Part shown: positions 27,169-37,242 of the stretch, piece after piece
How positions within the stretch are numbered: the stretch's first letter is position 1
Layout: each line of letters opens with the position of its first letter
Position numbers and translations under genes: made by a program
Source of the DNA: Leptolyngbya ohadii IS1
GTDB taxonomy: Bacteria; Cyanobacteriota; Cyanobacteriia; Elainellales; Elainellaceae
Reading direction: 5' to 3'
DNA: 64,000 nt
Assembly: GCF_002215035.1 (NCBI RefSeq)
Contig: NZ_NKFP01000006.1
Location: 4,059,080-4,123,079, forward strand
Notes under the pieces: model-generated
The model's database searches: none
Seen by the model: only the letters and a program-made list of their open reading frames with translations
What the model was told of the DNA's origin: nothing

Positions 27169-27307
27169 AGATGGTGATCTTTGAGTCCGTTCCGCCAATT
27201 ATGGAGCGATCGAGCCATCAAAACTGTATCGGAACTTTTGGGAAAAGCCAAAGGGCTTGATTTTACAAAAACACCTCTAGATACCGCAAAATATCCAGGT
27301 TTCCATG

Positions 27308-27330
27308 AAAAAGGGGACATCGCTGCCCCC
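27308..27330 (-). terminator. Intrinsic terminator of ndhD
   Basis: On the minus strand GGGGGCA-GCGA-TGTCCCC makes a 7-bp stem (one G-U pair) with a tetraloop, followed by TTTTT. It lies 50 bp after the ndhD stop. Confidence 0.85.
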
Positions 27331-27379
27331 AGAGTGGATTTATTGAGTTTCGATCACTTGAATTGACCTAGATAAACCT

Positions 27380-28963
27380 TTAATCGATTGCAGGAGCAGC
27401 CATCGGACGGAAGGCGATCGGCTTTGATTTGGTTTGCTGTTCTGCCATTGCGGTCAGAGAATCCTGCATGGTGGCGGTGATCGCCAGGGTCTTCGCGTCG
27501 TAGATCTGGGTGATCAGCTTCGGATAGAAACCAATGCCGATGATCGGGATCAGCAGACTGGCAATGATGAAGACTTCGCGAGGTTCTGCATCGATCAGAA
27601 CTTCGTGGGAGGTCAGCTCTTTGTTTTCGGGACCGAAGAAGATCTCGCGCAGCATCGACAGCAGGTAAATCGGCGTCAGGATCACGCCCACCGCAGCGAG
27701 GGTAATCACAATCACCTTAAACAGCAGGCTGTATGCATCGCTAGTAGCGAATCCAACGAACACCATTACCTCTGCAACGAAGCCGCTCATACCGGGCAAT
27801 GCCAGGGATGCCAGCGAACAGGCAGTAAACATCGCGAAGATCTTGGGCATTCTCTGCCCCACGCCACCCATTTCATCCAGGATCAGGGTATGGGTGCGAT
27901 CGTAGGTGGCTCCCACCAGGAAGAACAGGCTTGCCCCAATCAGACCGTGGGAGATCATTTGCAGCATTGCGCCACTCAAGCCCAGGTCAGTAAAGGAGGA
28001 AATGCCGATTAGCACAAAGCCCATGTGGGAGATTGAGGAGTAGGCGATCTTCCGCTTCAGGTTGCGCTGGGCAAAGGAAGTCAGCGCTGCGTAGATGATG
28101 TTTACAATGCCGAGGATAATCAGAATCGGCGCAAAGTAAACGTGAGCATCAGGCAACATTTCGACGTTCATGCGGACGAGCGCGTACCCGCCCATCTTCA
28201 GCAGAATTCCCGCCAGCAGCATGTGAACCGGGGCAGTTGCCTCACCGTGAGCATCGGGAAGCCAGGTGTGCAGGGGGAAGATCGGCAGCTTAACCGCGTA
28301 GGCAATCAGGAATCCGCCGTAGACCAAAAGCTGGAAATTCAGCGGATAGTCCTTTGCCATTAGCGACTGCATGTCGAACGTCACGTTGTCGCCGTAGAAC
28401 GCCATTGCCAGGGCACAAACCAGGATGAACAGCGAACCGCCTGCGGTATAGAGGATAAACTTGGTCGCTGCGTAGAGGCGCTTTTTACCGCCCCAGATTG
28501 ACAGCAGCAGGTAAACCGGAATCAGTTCCAGTTCCCACATCAGGAAGAACACCAGCATATCCTGCACTGCAAACACGCCAATCTGTCCACCGTACATCGC
28601 CAGCATCAGGAAGTAGAAAAACTTCGGCTTTAGCGTGACGGGCCAGGATGCCAGCATTGCCAGCGTGGTAATAAATCCGGTCAGCAGAATCAGCGGCATC
28701 GAAACACCATCTGCCCCAACCGACCAGCGCAGATCGAGAGCAGGAACCCAGGAATAGCTTTCCACAAGCTGCATTCCCGGATTCGAGGGGTCGTACTGGG
28801 TGTAGAAGGCATACACCAGGATCACAAAGTCGATTAGACCGACGATCAGGGCATACCAGCGGACTGTTTTGCCGTCCTTGTCCGGGATGAGCGGGATAAA
28901 CAGGGAGGCGATTATAGGTAGAAGAATTGAGGTGGTTAACCAGGGGAAGTTCGCAGTATTCAT
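27380..28963 (-). CDS. ndhD: NAD(P)H-quinone oxidoreductase subunit 4 (NdhD)
   Basis: A 527-residue antiporter-like membrane subunit of the thylakoid NDH-1 complex with about 14 helices. Visible landmarks: [16 protein letters not shown], the [18 protein letters not shown] loop with its essential Glu, [17 protein letters not shown] and [20 protein letters not shown]. It pumps protons during cyclic electron flow and respiration. Together with ndhF, 750 bp upstream on the same strand, it matches the NdhD1/NdhF1 pair of the respiratory and cyclic complex. A clear terminator follows. Confidence 0.96.
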   Translation of the reverse strand: MNTANFPWLTTSILLPIIASLFIPLIPDKDGKTVRWYALIVGLIDFVILVYAFYTQYDPSNPGMQLVESYSWVPALDLRWSVGADGVSMPLILLTGFITTLAMLASWPVTLKPKFFYFLMLAMYGGQIGVFAVQDMLVFFLMWELELIPVYLLLSIWGGKKRLYAATKFILYTAGGSLFILVCALAMAFYGDNVTFDMQSLMAKDYPLNFQLLVYGGFLIAYAVKLPIFPLHTWLPDAHGEATAPVHMLLAGILLKMGGYALVRMNVEMLPDAHVYFAPILIILGIVNIIYAALTSFAQRNLKRKIAYSSISHMGFVLIGISSFTDLGLSGAMLQMISHGLIGASLFFLVGATYDRTHTLILDEMGGVGQRMPKIFAMFTACSLASLALPGMSGFVAEVMVFVGFATSDAYSLLFKVIVITLAAVGVILTPIYLLSMLREIFFGPENKELTSHEVLIDAEPREVFIIASLLIPIIGIGFYPKLITQIYDAKTLAITATMQDSLTAMAEQQTKSKPIAFRPMAAPAID

Positions 28964-29187
28964 GGCGTTTTGTTATGAGTGCTTGAGGAATGAGTTCATT
29001 TCTTCCCGTCACAAGCTCATTGTTGTGTGTTTAGAGAGAAATGTCAGTCTGGAAAACGGAAGATTTTACATTTCTTGAGAGTGTGAACCTTTAGGAATAA
29101 ATCGCAGCCGATCGTTCATTTTAAGTCGCAAACTTCCTTAAGGTTTCTCCTAATTCCTTTACATAGAAGGAACTAGAACTGCGCTTT

Positions 29188-29215
29188 AAACCCCTATCGG
29201 GGATAGGTATGGTTT
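29188..29215. other. Hairpin in the ndhD upstream region
   Basis: AAACC-CCTATC-GGG-GATAGG-TAT-GGTTT: a 6-bp stem with a 3-nt loop and a further 5-bp stem across a 3-nt bulge. It lies about 225 bp upstream of ndhD. No T-tract is adjacent. Confidence 0.5.
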
Positions 29216-29305
29216 GAGGGTGATAAAGCCTGTTGCTTCAATCCATTGACGGTTTCTTATCAAATCTGAAGGGCAGGCAAAACTTCGGCGTGAGTTCAGT
29301 CGAAC

Positions 29306-29323
29306 GATGCCCACCCCACAAGA
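29306..29323. repeat. Dispersed 18-bp element, copy 1
   Basis: GATGCCCACCCCACAAGA, identical to 37156-37173. Copies of this sequence are common intergenic elements in cyanobacteria. Confidence 0.65.
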
Positions 29324-29713
29324 GAATTAGTCTTGTACAAATCAGCTTCAACAATCTCTAGTAGAAGAATCTAAGGAGTATCGGGTGTTCCATCCTTTGA
29401 GGACTGAATCGATCGCCCGTTCCAATCGATTGCAAAGGGAACCAGGTAAACTGTTCTCTCCTTCTTTTACTTCGCTTTCTCCAAAAATTGCTGATACTTA
29501 AGGTTGAATTAAGTTAAAAACGAGCGAGTGTGAGCAATTACTCACCCATGTCCTTGATTAGATCCAATATTTTAGAGTCGCATCACGCCTGGTTGAGAGG
29601 AGTTAGTACGCATAAAACGATCGAGCGGATCAGGAACATCGAATGATCCTAACCCGCCCGATATTAATCAACGATTCAGCAAACGCCAGTTAAAGACCGT
29701 TCAATCGATCGAC

Positions 29714-31819
29714 TTAGCCCCATCCGGTCACACCAGAAGCCAGCACCAGTCCGAGAACTGCGCCAAACACGATCAGCGCATAGAACTGAACTCGACCGTT
29801 TTCCAGGTACTTCAGGGCTTCCCCTGTGACCAGTGTGACAAAACCCGTCAGGTTCACCAGACCGTCTACGATACGAACGTCCACTTCCAGGACTTGACGC
29901 GCCAGACGACGACTGCCTTTCACAAACAGCACATCGTAAAAGTCGTCGAAGTACCACTTGTTGAGGGACAGATTGTAGAGCGGCTTGATCTTCTCGGAGA
30001 TCGCAGCCGGATCAATCTTGCCTCTCAGGTACATCAGCGAAGCCAGGGTAATGCCGATTAACGCGATCCCCACCGAGCTACCCGCCATTACCAGGAATTC
30101 CGTCAGGTCGAACTCGGAAGCCATTTCAGCAGTAGCGGTAAGCTGCTCTGCCATGACCCCGTGACCCGGATGGATGAACTCCTCGAAGTAGTTGGCGAAG
30201 GGCGTACCCACCAGACCGATTAGCATCGAGGGGATTGCCAGTGCCATCAGCGGGAAGGTCATCGTCAGCGGCGATTCGTGGGGTTCGCTGTGGTGATGCT
30301 CGTCGCCCGTGTGTGCCTCGTGGTCTTCGCCTTCCGCAGACAGCTCAAGTTCCTGCGAGTTCATTGCGCCAGGACCGATCGACAGGCCGAGCCGCTGCAA
30401 CTGCTCCAGCTTCAGCTTTTGCTTGATGCCCGCATTCGTGCCCCGGAATTCGCCTTCAAAGGTGCTGAAGTACATCCGGAACATATAAAACGCTGTGATC
30501 CCAGCGGTTGCCCAGCCAATACCCCATAGAATCGGGCTGACTTCAAACGTGGAACCCAGGATTTCGTCCTTCGACCAGAAACCTGCAAACGGGGGAATTC
30601 CAGAGATCGCTAGCGTGCCGATCAGGAAGGTAATTGCCGTAATGGGCATATACTTCCGCAGACCGCCCATCAGCCGCATATCCTGCGCGTAGACCGGATC
30701 ATGACCCACCACGCCTTCCATACCGTGAATCACTGAACCCGAACCCAGGAACAGCATCGCCTTGAAGTAAGCGTGAGTCATCAGGTGGAATAGACCTGCG
30801 CCGTAAGCCCCCACACCCATTGCCATCACCATGTAGCCCAACTGGGACATCGTGGAATAGGCGAGACCCTTCTTAATGTCGTTCTGGGTAATGGCGATCG
30901 AGGCTCCCAGGAAGGAGGTAAATGCCCCCGTCCAGGCAATTACGTTCATGGCGCTGGGAATGTTCTCGAACACCGGATACATCCGGGCGATCAGGAAGAC
31001 CCCGGCTGCCACCATCGTTGCGGCATGAATCAGCGCAGAAATGGGAGTCGGACCTTCCATCGCATCCGGGAGCCAAACGTGCAGCGGAAACTGCGCCGAC
31101 TTCGCCACGGGTCCGAGGAACACCAGGATGGCAAACAAAGCCGCCAGCGAAACGCTTACCGCACCGGACTCGACCAACTGGGTCAGCCGTTCGCCCATCA
31201 AATCAAACTCAAACGTATTCGTTGCCCAGTACAAACCGAGCATTCCGAGCAGCAAGCCAAAGTCGCCCACCCGGTTCGTCACAAACGCTTTCTGACAGGC
31301 ATCTGCCGCCGCCTTGCGATCGAACCAGAAGCCAATCAGCAGGTAGGAACACATCCCCACCAGTTCCCAGAAAATATAGACCTGCACCAGGTTCGGACTG
31401 ACGACCAAACCCAGCATAGAAGAACTAAATAGACTCAAATAGGCATAAAAGCGGACATAGCCGGGGTCATGAGCCATGTAACCATCGGTGTAAATCATCA
31501 CGAAGAAAGCAACCGTCGTGACGATCACCAGCATCATCGCCGTAATGTGATCGATGGTGTAGCCCATACTCAGGTGAAAATCACCTGCCGACGCCCATTC
31601 AAACATCTGAGTGTAGGGGGCGTGTCCTTGAATCTGGCTCCACAGCAGCGCAATCGAGAAAAACATCGCGGCTCCCGTCAACGAGACGATAAACGTGGAG
31701 CTTAAACTGCGAAGCTTGCTAACTGTTTCGCCATACGAAATCAAACCCAAACCCAGCACCATCGCCCCTGCCAGCGGCAAAACGGGGATTAGCCAGGAAA
31801 ATTCATACATCGGTTCCAT
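29714..31819 (-). CDS. ndhF: NAD(P)H-quinone oxidoreductase subunit 5 (NdhF)
   Basis: A 701-residue antiporter-like subunit of NDH-1, about 16 helices with the long lateral helix at the C-terminus. Landmarks: FWELVGMCSYLLIGFWFDRK, FPLHVWLPDAMEGPTPISAL and ITQNDIKKGLAYSTMSQLGY. A His/Glu-rich loop (EDHEAHTGDEHHHSEPHESP, about residues 520-540) lies between helices, as in other NdhF1 proteins. It acts in thylakoid proton pumping. Upstream are about 480 bp without a gene. Confidence 0.96.
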   Translation of the reverse strand: MEPMYEFSWLIPVLPLAGAMVLGLGLISYGETVSKLRSLSSTFIVSLTGAAMFFSIALLWSQIQGHAPYTQMFEWASAGDFHLSMGYTIDHITAMMLVIVTTVAFFVMIYTDGYMAHDPGYVRFYAYLSLFSSSMLGLVVSPNLVQVYIFWELVGMCSYLLIGFWFDRKAAADACQKAFVTNRVGDFGLLLGMLGLYWATNTFEFDLMGERLTQLVESGAVSVSLAALFAILVFLGPVAKSAQFPLHVWLPDAMEGPTPISALIHAATMVAAGVFLIARMYPVFENIPSAMNVIAWTGAFTSFLGASIAITQNDIKKGLAYSTMSQLGYMVMAMGVGAYGAGLFHLMTHAYFKAMLFLGSGSVIHGMEGVVGHDPVYAQDMRLMGGLRKYMPITAITFLIGTLAISGIPPFAGFWSKDEILGSTFEVSPILWGIGWATAGITAFYMFRMYFSTFEGEFRGTNAGIKQKLKLEQLQRLGLSIGPGAMNSQELELSAEGEDHEAHTGDEHHHSEPHESPLTMTFPLMALAIPSMLIGLVGTPFANYFEEFIHPGHGVMAEQLTATAEMASEFDLTEFLVMAGSSVGIALIGITLASLMYLRGKIDPAAISEKIKPLYNLSLNKWYFDDFYDVLFVKGSRRLARQVLEVDVRIVDGLVNLTGFVTLVTGEALKYLENGRVQFYALIVFGAVLGLVLASGVTGWG

Positions 31820-32297
31820 GACTCACGCCCACTCCAAAAAGCATCCAAATTGAGTTGGCACAACCGTTTACATTGTGACACAGACTAACCGCCCTGAACC
31901 TCGATCGGAGAAAAACAGTAGGAATTTATGCTTATCCAAAGCCTATCCAACTAGGGGCGCAGCCGCTTTGACATTGATTCTGTCGTTCATTCTCTCAACC
32001 GTCGAGGGAGATTATTCTGTCTTCAAGAAAACAATCACCTACAACCTTAATAGTTCCTCAAGATTACGTCGAACATCACTTGGTAGAAATCCCCCGATCG
32101 TACCTATCCTTCGATCGATTGAGGTTCAAGACTTTCTTTAGACACAGGCTGGGATTTTGCTTCAGAATGCGGTAGTCTCAGATTGAACTCCGGTAATCTG
32201 GTCGGAATTGTTGGGTTTAAGACGATTAGTTGGGTTAGCGTTGCTTCTGCCTCGCCAATCCTAGTCAATTTTTGTGAGTCGTTGAGGGTAGGTCTGC
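31820..32297. other. Divergent region between ndhF and the sulfate gene group
   Basis: About 480 bp separating the divergent ndhF and sulfate-binding protein genes; promoters for both are expected. An 88-codon frame at 31875-32141 has random composition. No known cyanobacterial sulfur-regulator site could be recognised. Confidence 0.35.
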
Positions 32298-33368
32298 ATG
32301 GTTGGGTTGGGTTATGGGTTCCGCACCGTTCGATTGCTAAACCGATCGCTAATCAGGCTAATTGCGGGTTTCCTGGTGGGATTGGGTTTGACCGTTTCGA
32401 TCGCGGCTTGCAGCCCGGTCGGAAATTCCGGTTCGCAGGTGGAGCTGACGCTAGTTTCCTTTGCGGTGACGCGATCGGCTTACGAGAGCATCATGCCTCT
32501 GTTTGCGGCGAAGTGGAAGGCAGAACATCAGCAGGAGGTGGTGTTTAACCAGAGCTATGGCGGATCGGGGGCGCAGGCGAGGGCGGTCGTCGATGGTCTG
32601 GATGCCGATATCGTGAATCTGGCGCTGGCGCTGGACGTGAAGCGAATTGAAAAAGCCGGACTGATTCAGCCAGGCTGGGACAAGGATATTCCGAATGGGG
32701 CGATCGTCACGCACTCGGTCGTGGATCTGGTGACACGGGAGGGTAATCCCAAGAATATTCAGGGCTGGTCGGATCTGGCACGGGAAGACGTGCGCGTAGT
32801 GACGGCAAATCCTAAGACATCGGGTGGGGCACGCTGGAACTTTATGGCACTGTGGGGCGCAGTCACGCAGAAGGGCGGAGCCGATCCCCAGGCACAGGAA
32901 TTTACCGCCCAGGTGTACCAGAATGCTCCCTTGCTGCCCAGGGATGCGCGGGAAGCCAGCGACGCTTTCTTTCAGCAGGAACAGGGCGATGTGCTGCTCA
33001 ACTATGAGAATGAGGTGATCCTGGCTCGCAAGAAAGGAATGGATCTGCCCTCGGTGCTGCCCACAGATGTCAATATTTCGATCGATAACCCGATCGCCGT
33101 AGTCGATAAGAATGTCGATCGCCACGGTAATCGTGAGGTCGCAGAGGCGTTTGTGCAGTTTTTGTTCACGCCGGAGGCACAGCGAGAATTTGCCAAAGCC
33201 GGATTTCGCCCAGTTGATCCACAGATTGTCCAGGAGTTTGCCTCTCAGTACCCCACAGTGAACAAGCTTTTTACTGTGAAGGAGTTAGGAGGCTGGAACG
33301 AGGTACAGGCAAAATTCTTCGATGATGGAGCGGTATTTGACCAGATTCAAGCTAGCCTCCGGGGGTAA
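32298..33368 (+). CDS. sbpA: Sulfate-binding periplasmic protein
   Basis: A 356-residue exported protein; a long hydrophobic leader ends in SIAACSP (C38), a lipobox. The mature part has VELTLVSFAVTRSAYESIMP, NQSYGGSGAQARAVVDGLDA and DLVTREGNPKNIQGWSDLAR, the sulfate/thiosulfate-binding family pattern. It captures sulfate for the CysT-CysW permeases that follow (64 bp and then an 11-bp overlap). The family has no catalytic residues; binding is by backbone amides. Confidence 0.93.
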   Translation: MVGLGYGFRTVRLLNRSLIRLIAGFLVGLGLTVSIAACSPVGNSGSQVELTLVSFAVTRSAYESIMPLFAAKWKAEHQQEVVFNQSYGGSGAQARAVVDGLDADIVNLALALDVKRIEKAGLIQPGWDKDIPNGAIVTHSVVDLVTREGNPKNIQGWSDLAREDVRVVTANPKTSGGARWNFMALWGAVTQKGGADPQAQEFTAQVYQNAPLLPRDAREASDAFFQQEQGDVLLNYENEVILARKKGMDLPSVLPTDVNISIDNPIAVVDKNVDRHGNREVAEAFVQFLFTPEAQREFAKAGFRPVDPQIVQEFASQYPTVNKLFTVKELGGWNEVQAKFFDDGAVFDQIQASLRG

Positions 33369-33432
33369 TCCCTGTCCGTAGCATCTATAGCTTCTATGTT
33401 TGGCAGATTTTAATTTGGAGTTCTTTTAGCCA

Positions 33433-34281
33433 ATGACTTCCACGACCCAATCCCAGCCCAGCCGACGAGAAAGGGGCAAATTCTCCCTGCCGTCGATGCC
33501 TTGGCGCGTTACGATTCTGTATCTGTCGGTAATGCTGCTGCTGCCGATCGTCGCGCTTTTTGCAAAGGCAAGTACCCTCAGTCCCGCGAAAATCTGGCAA
33601 ATTGCTACCGACCCGGTTGCTCTGTCTGCCTACGATGTCACCTTTACAACTTCTTTGGCGGCATCTCTGGTGAATGGGGTTGCGGGTGTAATTATTGCCT
33701 GGGTGATTGTGCGGTACGAGTTTCCCGGCAAAAAAATTCTGGATGCGGCGATCGATCTTCCCTTTGCCCTTCCGACGGCAGTGGCAGGTTTAACGCTGGC
33801 AACGGTTTACAGCGATAACGGCTGGATTGGTGCGCTGCTGGCTCCCTTTGGGATCAAGGTGGCGTTTACGCGGCTCGGCGTGTTTGTGGCGATGCTGTTT
33901 ATCTCGCTGCCCTTTGTGGTGCGGACGGTTCAGCCCGTTTTACAGGAGACGGAAATCGACGTAGAAGAAGCTGCATGGTCGCTGGGAGCCTCCTCCAGTC
34001 AAACTTTCTGGCGGGTGGTGCTGCCGCCGCTGCTGCCTGCGATCCTCACCGGAATTGCGCTGGGGTTTGCCAGAGCCGTAGGCGAGTATGGCTCGATCGT
34101 GATCATCTCCTCGAATATTCCGTTTAAGGATCTGATCGCTCCGGTGCTGATCTTCCAGCGATTAGAACAGTACGACTACACGGGCGCGACGGTGATTGGT
34201 TTGGTGATGCTGCTGGTTTCGCTGGTAATGCTGCTGGGAATTAATCTGCTACAGGCATGGGGACGACGCTATGACGCTTAA
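33433..34281 (+). CDS. cysT: Sulfate ABC transporter permease CysT
   Basis: A 282-residue inner-membrane permease, about 6 helices, with the BPD_transp_1 coupling motif [21 protein letters not shown] and [20 protein letters not shown] in the membrane core. Its end overlaps the start of cysW by 11 bp. A basic, Ser/Gln-rich cytoplasmic N-terminus precedes helix 1. It pairs with CysW. Confidence 0.95.
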   Translation: MTSTTQSQPSRRERGKFSLPSMPWRVTILYLSVMLLLPIVALFAKASTLSPAKIWQIATDPVALSAYDVTFTTSLAASLVNGVAGVIIAWVIVRYEFPGKKILDAAIDLPFALPTAVAGLTLATVYSDNGWIGALLAPFGIKVAFTRLGVFVAMLFISLPFVVRTVQPVLQETEIDVEEAAWSLGASSSQTFWRVVLPPLLPAILTGIALGFARAVGEYGSIVIISSNIPFKDLIAPVLIFQRLEQYDYTGATVIGLVMLLVSLVMLLGINLLQAWGRRYDA

Positions 34282-35152
34282 TACCGGAACGACGATCGAT
34301 CGATCGAATCCCAACCTCAAGAACGCAACGCAAAGCGGTGAAAATTCTCGACTGAAGTGGGTGCTGATCGGCTTTGTAGTCTTCTATATGAGTTTGATCA
34401 TTTTTATTCCGGCACTCAACGTCTTTTACCAGGCGTTTCAAGGCGGCATTGCCGGATTCCTCCATACCCTGACAGAGCGGGAATTCCTGAATGCGGTCAG
34501 GCTGACGATCGTGATTGCGGCGATTGTTGTCCCGGTTAACACCATCTTTGGACTCTGTGCTGCCTGGGTGATTGCGCGGAATCAGTTTCCCGGTCGTGCC
34601 CTGCTGCTAAGTATTATCGATTTACCCTTTTCGATTTCTCCCGTCGTCGCAGGTTTGATGATCGTGCTGCTCTACGGACGGCAGGGCTGGTTTGGTCCGC
34701 TGCTGCAATCCCTGGACATGAAGATTATCTTTGCGCTGCCCGGCATGGTTCTGGCGACGGCTTTTGTGTCGCTGCCCTTCGTGGCGCGGGAGGTCATCCC
34801 AGTCCTGGAGGAGGTGGGACCGGAGCAGGAGGAAGCCGCCAAGACGCTGGGCGCAAAAGATTGGCAGGTGTTCTGGCGCGTGACACTGCCAAATGTTCGC
34901 TGGGGCTTGGTCTATGGCATTATCCTCACCAACGCACGGGCAATGGGCGAATTTGGGGCGGTTGCCGTCGTCTCCGGAAATATTGTGGGCAAAACCCAAA
35001 CCCTGCCGCTGTTTGTGGAGGAGGCATATAAGCAATATCAGACCCAGGCGGCATACACGGCAGCAACGCTGTTAGCCTGTCTGGCGATCGTCACCCTAAT
35101 TGTGAAGGAGGTTGTTGAAAGACGCTCCGGGCTCAAGAGGGGAACTCACTGA
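34271..35152 (+). CDS. cysW: Sulfate ABC transporter permease CysW
   Basis: A 293-residue inner-membrane permease, about 6 helices, with [21 protein letters not shown] as coupling motif and the conserved [20 protein letters not shown] stretch. The ATG at 34271 lies inside the end of cysT, a strong sign of translational coupling. The expected ATPase gene cysA does not follow; the next gene is a TauE-like permease 32 bp downstream. Confidence 0.95.
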   Translation: MTLNTGTTIDRSNPNLKNATQSGENSRLKWVLIGFVVFYMSLIIFIPALNVFYQAFQGGIAGFLHTLTEREFLNAVRLTIVIAAIVVPVNTIFGLCAAWVIARNQFPGRALLLSIIDLPFSISPVVAGLMIVLLYGRQGWFGPLLQSLDMKIIFALPGMVLATAFVSLPFVAREVIPVLEEVGPEQEEAAKTLGAKDWQVFWRVTLPNVRWGLVYGIILTNARAMGEFGAVAVVSGNIVGKTQTLPLFVEEAYKQYQTQAAYTAATLLACLAIVTLIVKEVVERRSGLKRGTH

Positions 35153-35184
35153 GGATTCGTTTCGCCTATTCGATTCACAAATTT

Positions 35185-35910
35185 ATGGTTTCGCTGGATA
35201 GCACTGCGATCGTCGTCATATTGAGTCTGGGCGTTTCGGCATTTATTCGATCGCTCGTCGGCTTTGGGGATGGCGTGATTGCGATGGGACTGATTACGGG
35301 CTGGGTAGGGCTACAAACCGCAACGCCGCTAGTTGCCCTGATCGGAACCGTCATTTCTTCGGTGATTTTGGCATCACAGTGGCAAAAGTTGGATCTGCGA
35401 ACTGCCCTACCGCTAACGCTTGCGACGCTGGTGGGAATCCCCTTTGGGCTGGTGCTGCTGAAACTTGCGCCGGAACCGATCGCCAGAACTGCTCTGGGTG
35501 GACTGCTGATTGCCTACGCTCTCTATGGTTTGCTGGGCTTAAAGCTGCCTGTGGTCAGGGACGATCGCGCAACGCATCTCTTTGGTTTCCTGGCGGGAAT
35601 TCTGGGCGGTTCCTACAATATGCACGGCTCCGTTGTTGCCATCCACGGGACGCTGAAGCAACTGGACGCGGAACAGTTTCGGCTGACGCTGCAAGGCTAT
35701 TTCTTTTTCACCAGCTTTCTGATTCTCATCGGACACGCGATCGCAGGACTCTGGACAACACAAGTTTGGAGCCTATTTATCGTTTCCCTACCCGTCGTCG
35801 GACTCTCGATCTGGATAGGCGATCGGATCAGTCGGCGAATTAAGGGCGATCGCTTTAGCAAACTGGTTTTTGCCGTGTTGCTGGGAGTCGGCTTACTGTC
35901 GCTGGTTTAG
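35185..35910 (+). CDS. TauE/SafE-family membrane permease
   Basis: A 241-residue protein with about 7-8 hydrophobic helices. IRSLVGFGDGVIAMGLITG at the start and GFLAGILGGSYNMHGSVVAI in the middle are the two halves of the TauE/SafE (DUF81) signature. Members export sulfite, sulfoacetate or other anions. It follows cysW by 32 bp, so co-transcription and a role in sulfur balance (sulfite or sulfate flux) are likely but inferred. Confidence 0.85.
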   Translation: MVSLDSTAIVVILSLGVSAFIRSLVGFGDGVIAMGLITGWVGLQTATPLVALIGTVISSVILASQWQKLDLRTALPLTLATLVGIPFGLVLLKLAPEPIARTALGGLLIAYALYGLLGLKLPVVRDDRATHLFGFLAGILGGSYNMHGSVVAIHGTLKQLDAEQFRLTLQGYFFFTSFLILIGHAIAGLWTTQVWSLFIVSLPVVGLSIWIGDRISRRIKGDRFSKLVFAVLLGVGLLSLV

Positions 35911-35982
35911 GTCGCTGGTTTAGAGAGAACCCATCCTATGCCAAACTAGCAAGAGCAAGGTTTTCTCGCTCTCTATCTCCTG

Positions 35983-37101
35983 GTGGCTGAATCGATCGTG
36001 ACCTTATTTCAAAGCTCATCGCAAAGTTCCCTTCCCAACAGTTCTTTCCCCAACGGTCAAGCCTCTCCTGCTGAAGCCGATGTGACCCAGGCACGGAAAG
36101 CCGATCACCTGCGGGTCTGTCTGGAAGACGATGTACAGTTTCGCCAGACCACTGGACTGGAACGCTATCGCTTTACCCACTGCTGCCTGCCCGAACTCGA
36201 TCGCCGGGAAATTGACCTCAGCACGACCTTTCTGGGCAAAAAGCTAAGCGCACCGCTGCTGATTTCCTCCATGACCGGGGGAACTGAACTGGCGCAGCGA
36301 ATCAACTATCGCCTCGCAGAAGCCGCACAGGAGTACGGGCTGGCAATGGGTGTGGGGTCACAGCGGGTCTCGATCGAAAAACCAGAAGTGCGATCGAGCT
36401 TTGCCGTCAGAAAAGTCGCGCCGGACATTCTGCTATTCGCCAACCTGGGAGCAGTTCAGCTCAACTACGGCTACGGAATTGAAGAATGCCAGAAGGCGAT
36501 CAACTGGTTGGAGGCAGACGCCCTAATTCTGCACATTAACCCGCTCCAAGAGGCAGTGCAAACCAAAGGAGACACCAACTTTTCTGGACTGCTGCACAAA
36601 ATTACTCAGCTTTGTGCCAAACTCCCTGTCCCCGTGATTGCGAAGGAAGTGGGCAACGGCATTTCTGCTCCGATGGCAAAGCGACTGATCGAGGCAGGCG
36701 TAGGGGCGATCGATGTAGCAGGTGCAGGCGGAACCTCCTGGGCAATGGTTGAGAGTGGGCGGGCAACAGATCCGCTTCAGCGTCGTTTAGGTGAAACCTT
36801 CGCCAACTGGGGCATTCCTACCGCAGACTGTATTACTGCCGTGCGATCGATCTCTCCCACCATTCCCCTGATCGCCTCCGGCGGACTGCGCCACGGACTT
36901 GACGTAGCCAAAACGATCGCCCTGGGAGCTGATCTAGGCGGACTCGCCCTTCCTTTCCTCCAAGCCGCCGCCGACTCCGAAACCGCCCTTCAAGAACTCG
37001 TGACTGCCCTCAAAGCAGAGTTAACAACCGTTCTCTTCTGTACTGGCTCAAGGACGATCGAAGATCTGAAAACGGCAAATGTTCTGGAGCGCATCAGCTA
37101 G
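35983..37101 (+). CDS. fni: Isopentenyl-diphosphate delta-isomerase, type 2
   Basis: A 372-residue FMN/NADPH-dependent isomerase (Idi-2) that interconverts IPP and DMAPP for carotenoids, phytol and other isoprenoids. Landmarks: [46 protein letters not shown] and [20 protein letters not shown]. The frame starts at GTG 35983, giving about 20-25 residues more than the usual length, with a Ser/Gln/Asn-rich N-terminus; GTG 35998 is an alternative. No ATG is available upstream of the conserved part. Confidence 0.92.
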   Translation: MAESIVTLFQSSSQSSLPNSSFPNGQASPAEADVTQARKADHLRVCLEDDVQFRQTTGLERYRFTHCCLPELDRREIDLSTTFLGKKLSAPLLISSMTGGTELAQRINYRLAEAAQEYGLAMGVGSQRVSIEKPEVRSSFAVRKVAPDILLFANLGAVQLNYGYGIEECQKAINWLEADALILHINPLQEAVQTKGDTNFSGLLHKITQLCAKLPVPVIAKEVGNGISAPMAKRLIEAGVGAIDVAGAGGTSWAMVESGRATDPLQRRLGETFANWGIPTADCITAVRSISPTIPLIASGGLRHGLDVAKTIALGADLGGLALPFLQAAADSETALQELVTALKAELTTVLFCTGSRTIEDLKTANVLERIS

Positions 37102-37155
37102 GAATTGCAGATGAGATTCTTGTGTGGAGTGGGATAAGTCCTACTGGGCAGGCAA

Positions 37156-37173
37156 GATGCCCACCCCACAAGA
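37156..37173. repeat. Dispersed 18-bp element, copy 2
   Basis: GATGCCCACCCCACAAGA, identical to 29306-29323. The flanks here include GGGCAGGCAA just upstream. It lies between fni and the octamer array. Confidence 0.65.
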
Positions 37174-37186
37174 ACTTTGAACTTAC

Positions 37187-37242
37187 TCATCTACCCATCC
37201 ACCCATCTACTCATCTACTCATCTACTCATCCACCCCTCTAC
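37187..37242. repeat. Octanucleotide tandem repeat, 7 units
   Basis: Seven 8-bp units around TCATCTAC (TCATCTAC, CCATCCAC, CCATCTAC, two TCATCTAC, TCATCCAC, CCCTCTAC). The last unit contains the stop codon of the SPOR-domain gene (37239-37241 on the minus strand). Confidence 0.8.

Larger units (their letters stand above)
28964..29713. other. ndhF-ndhD intergenic region
   Basis: 750 bp between ndhF and ndhD, both on the minus strand. It holds a hairpin at 29188-29215, a short palindrome GTGAG-CAATTA-CTCAC at 29530-29545, and a copy of the dispersed GATGCCCACCCCACAAGA element at 29306-29323. No convincing gene. The size suggests ndhD has its own promoter. Confidence 0.5.
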
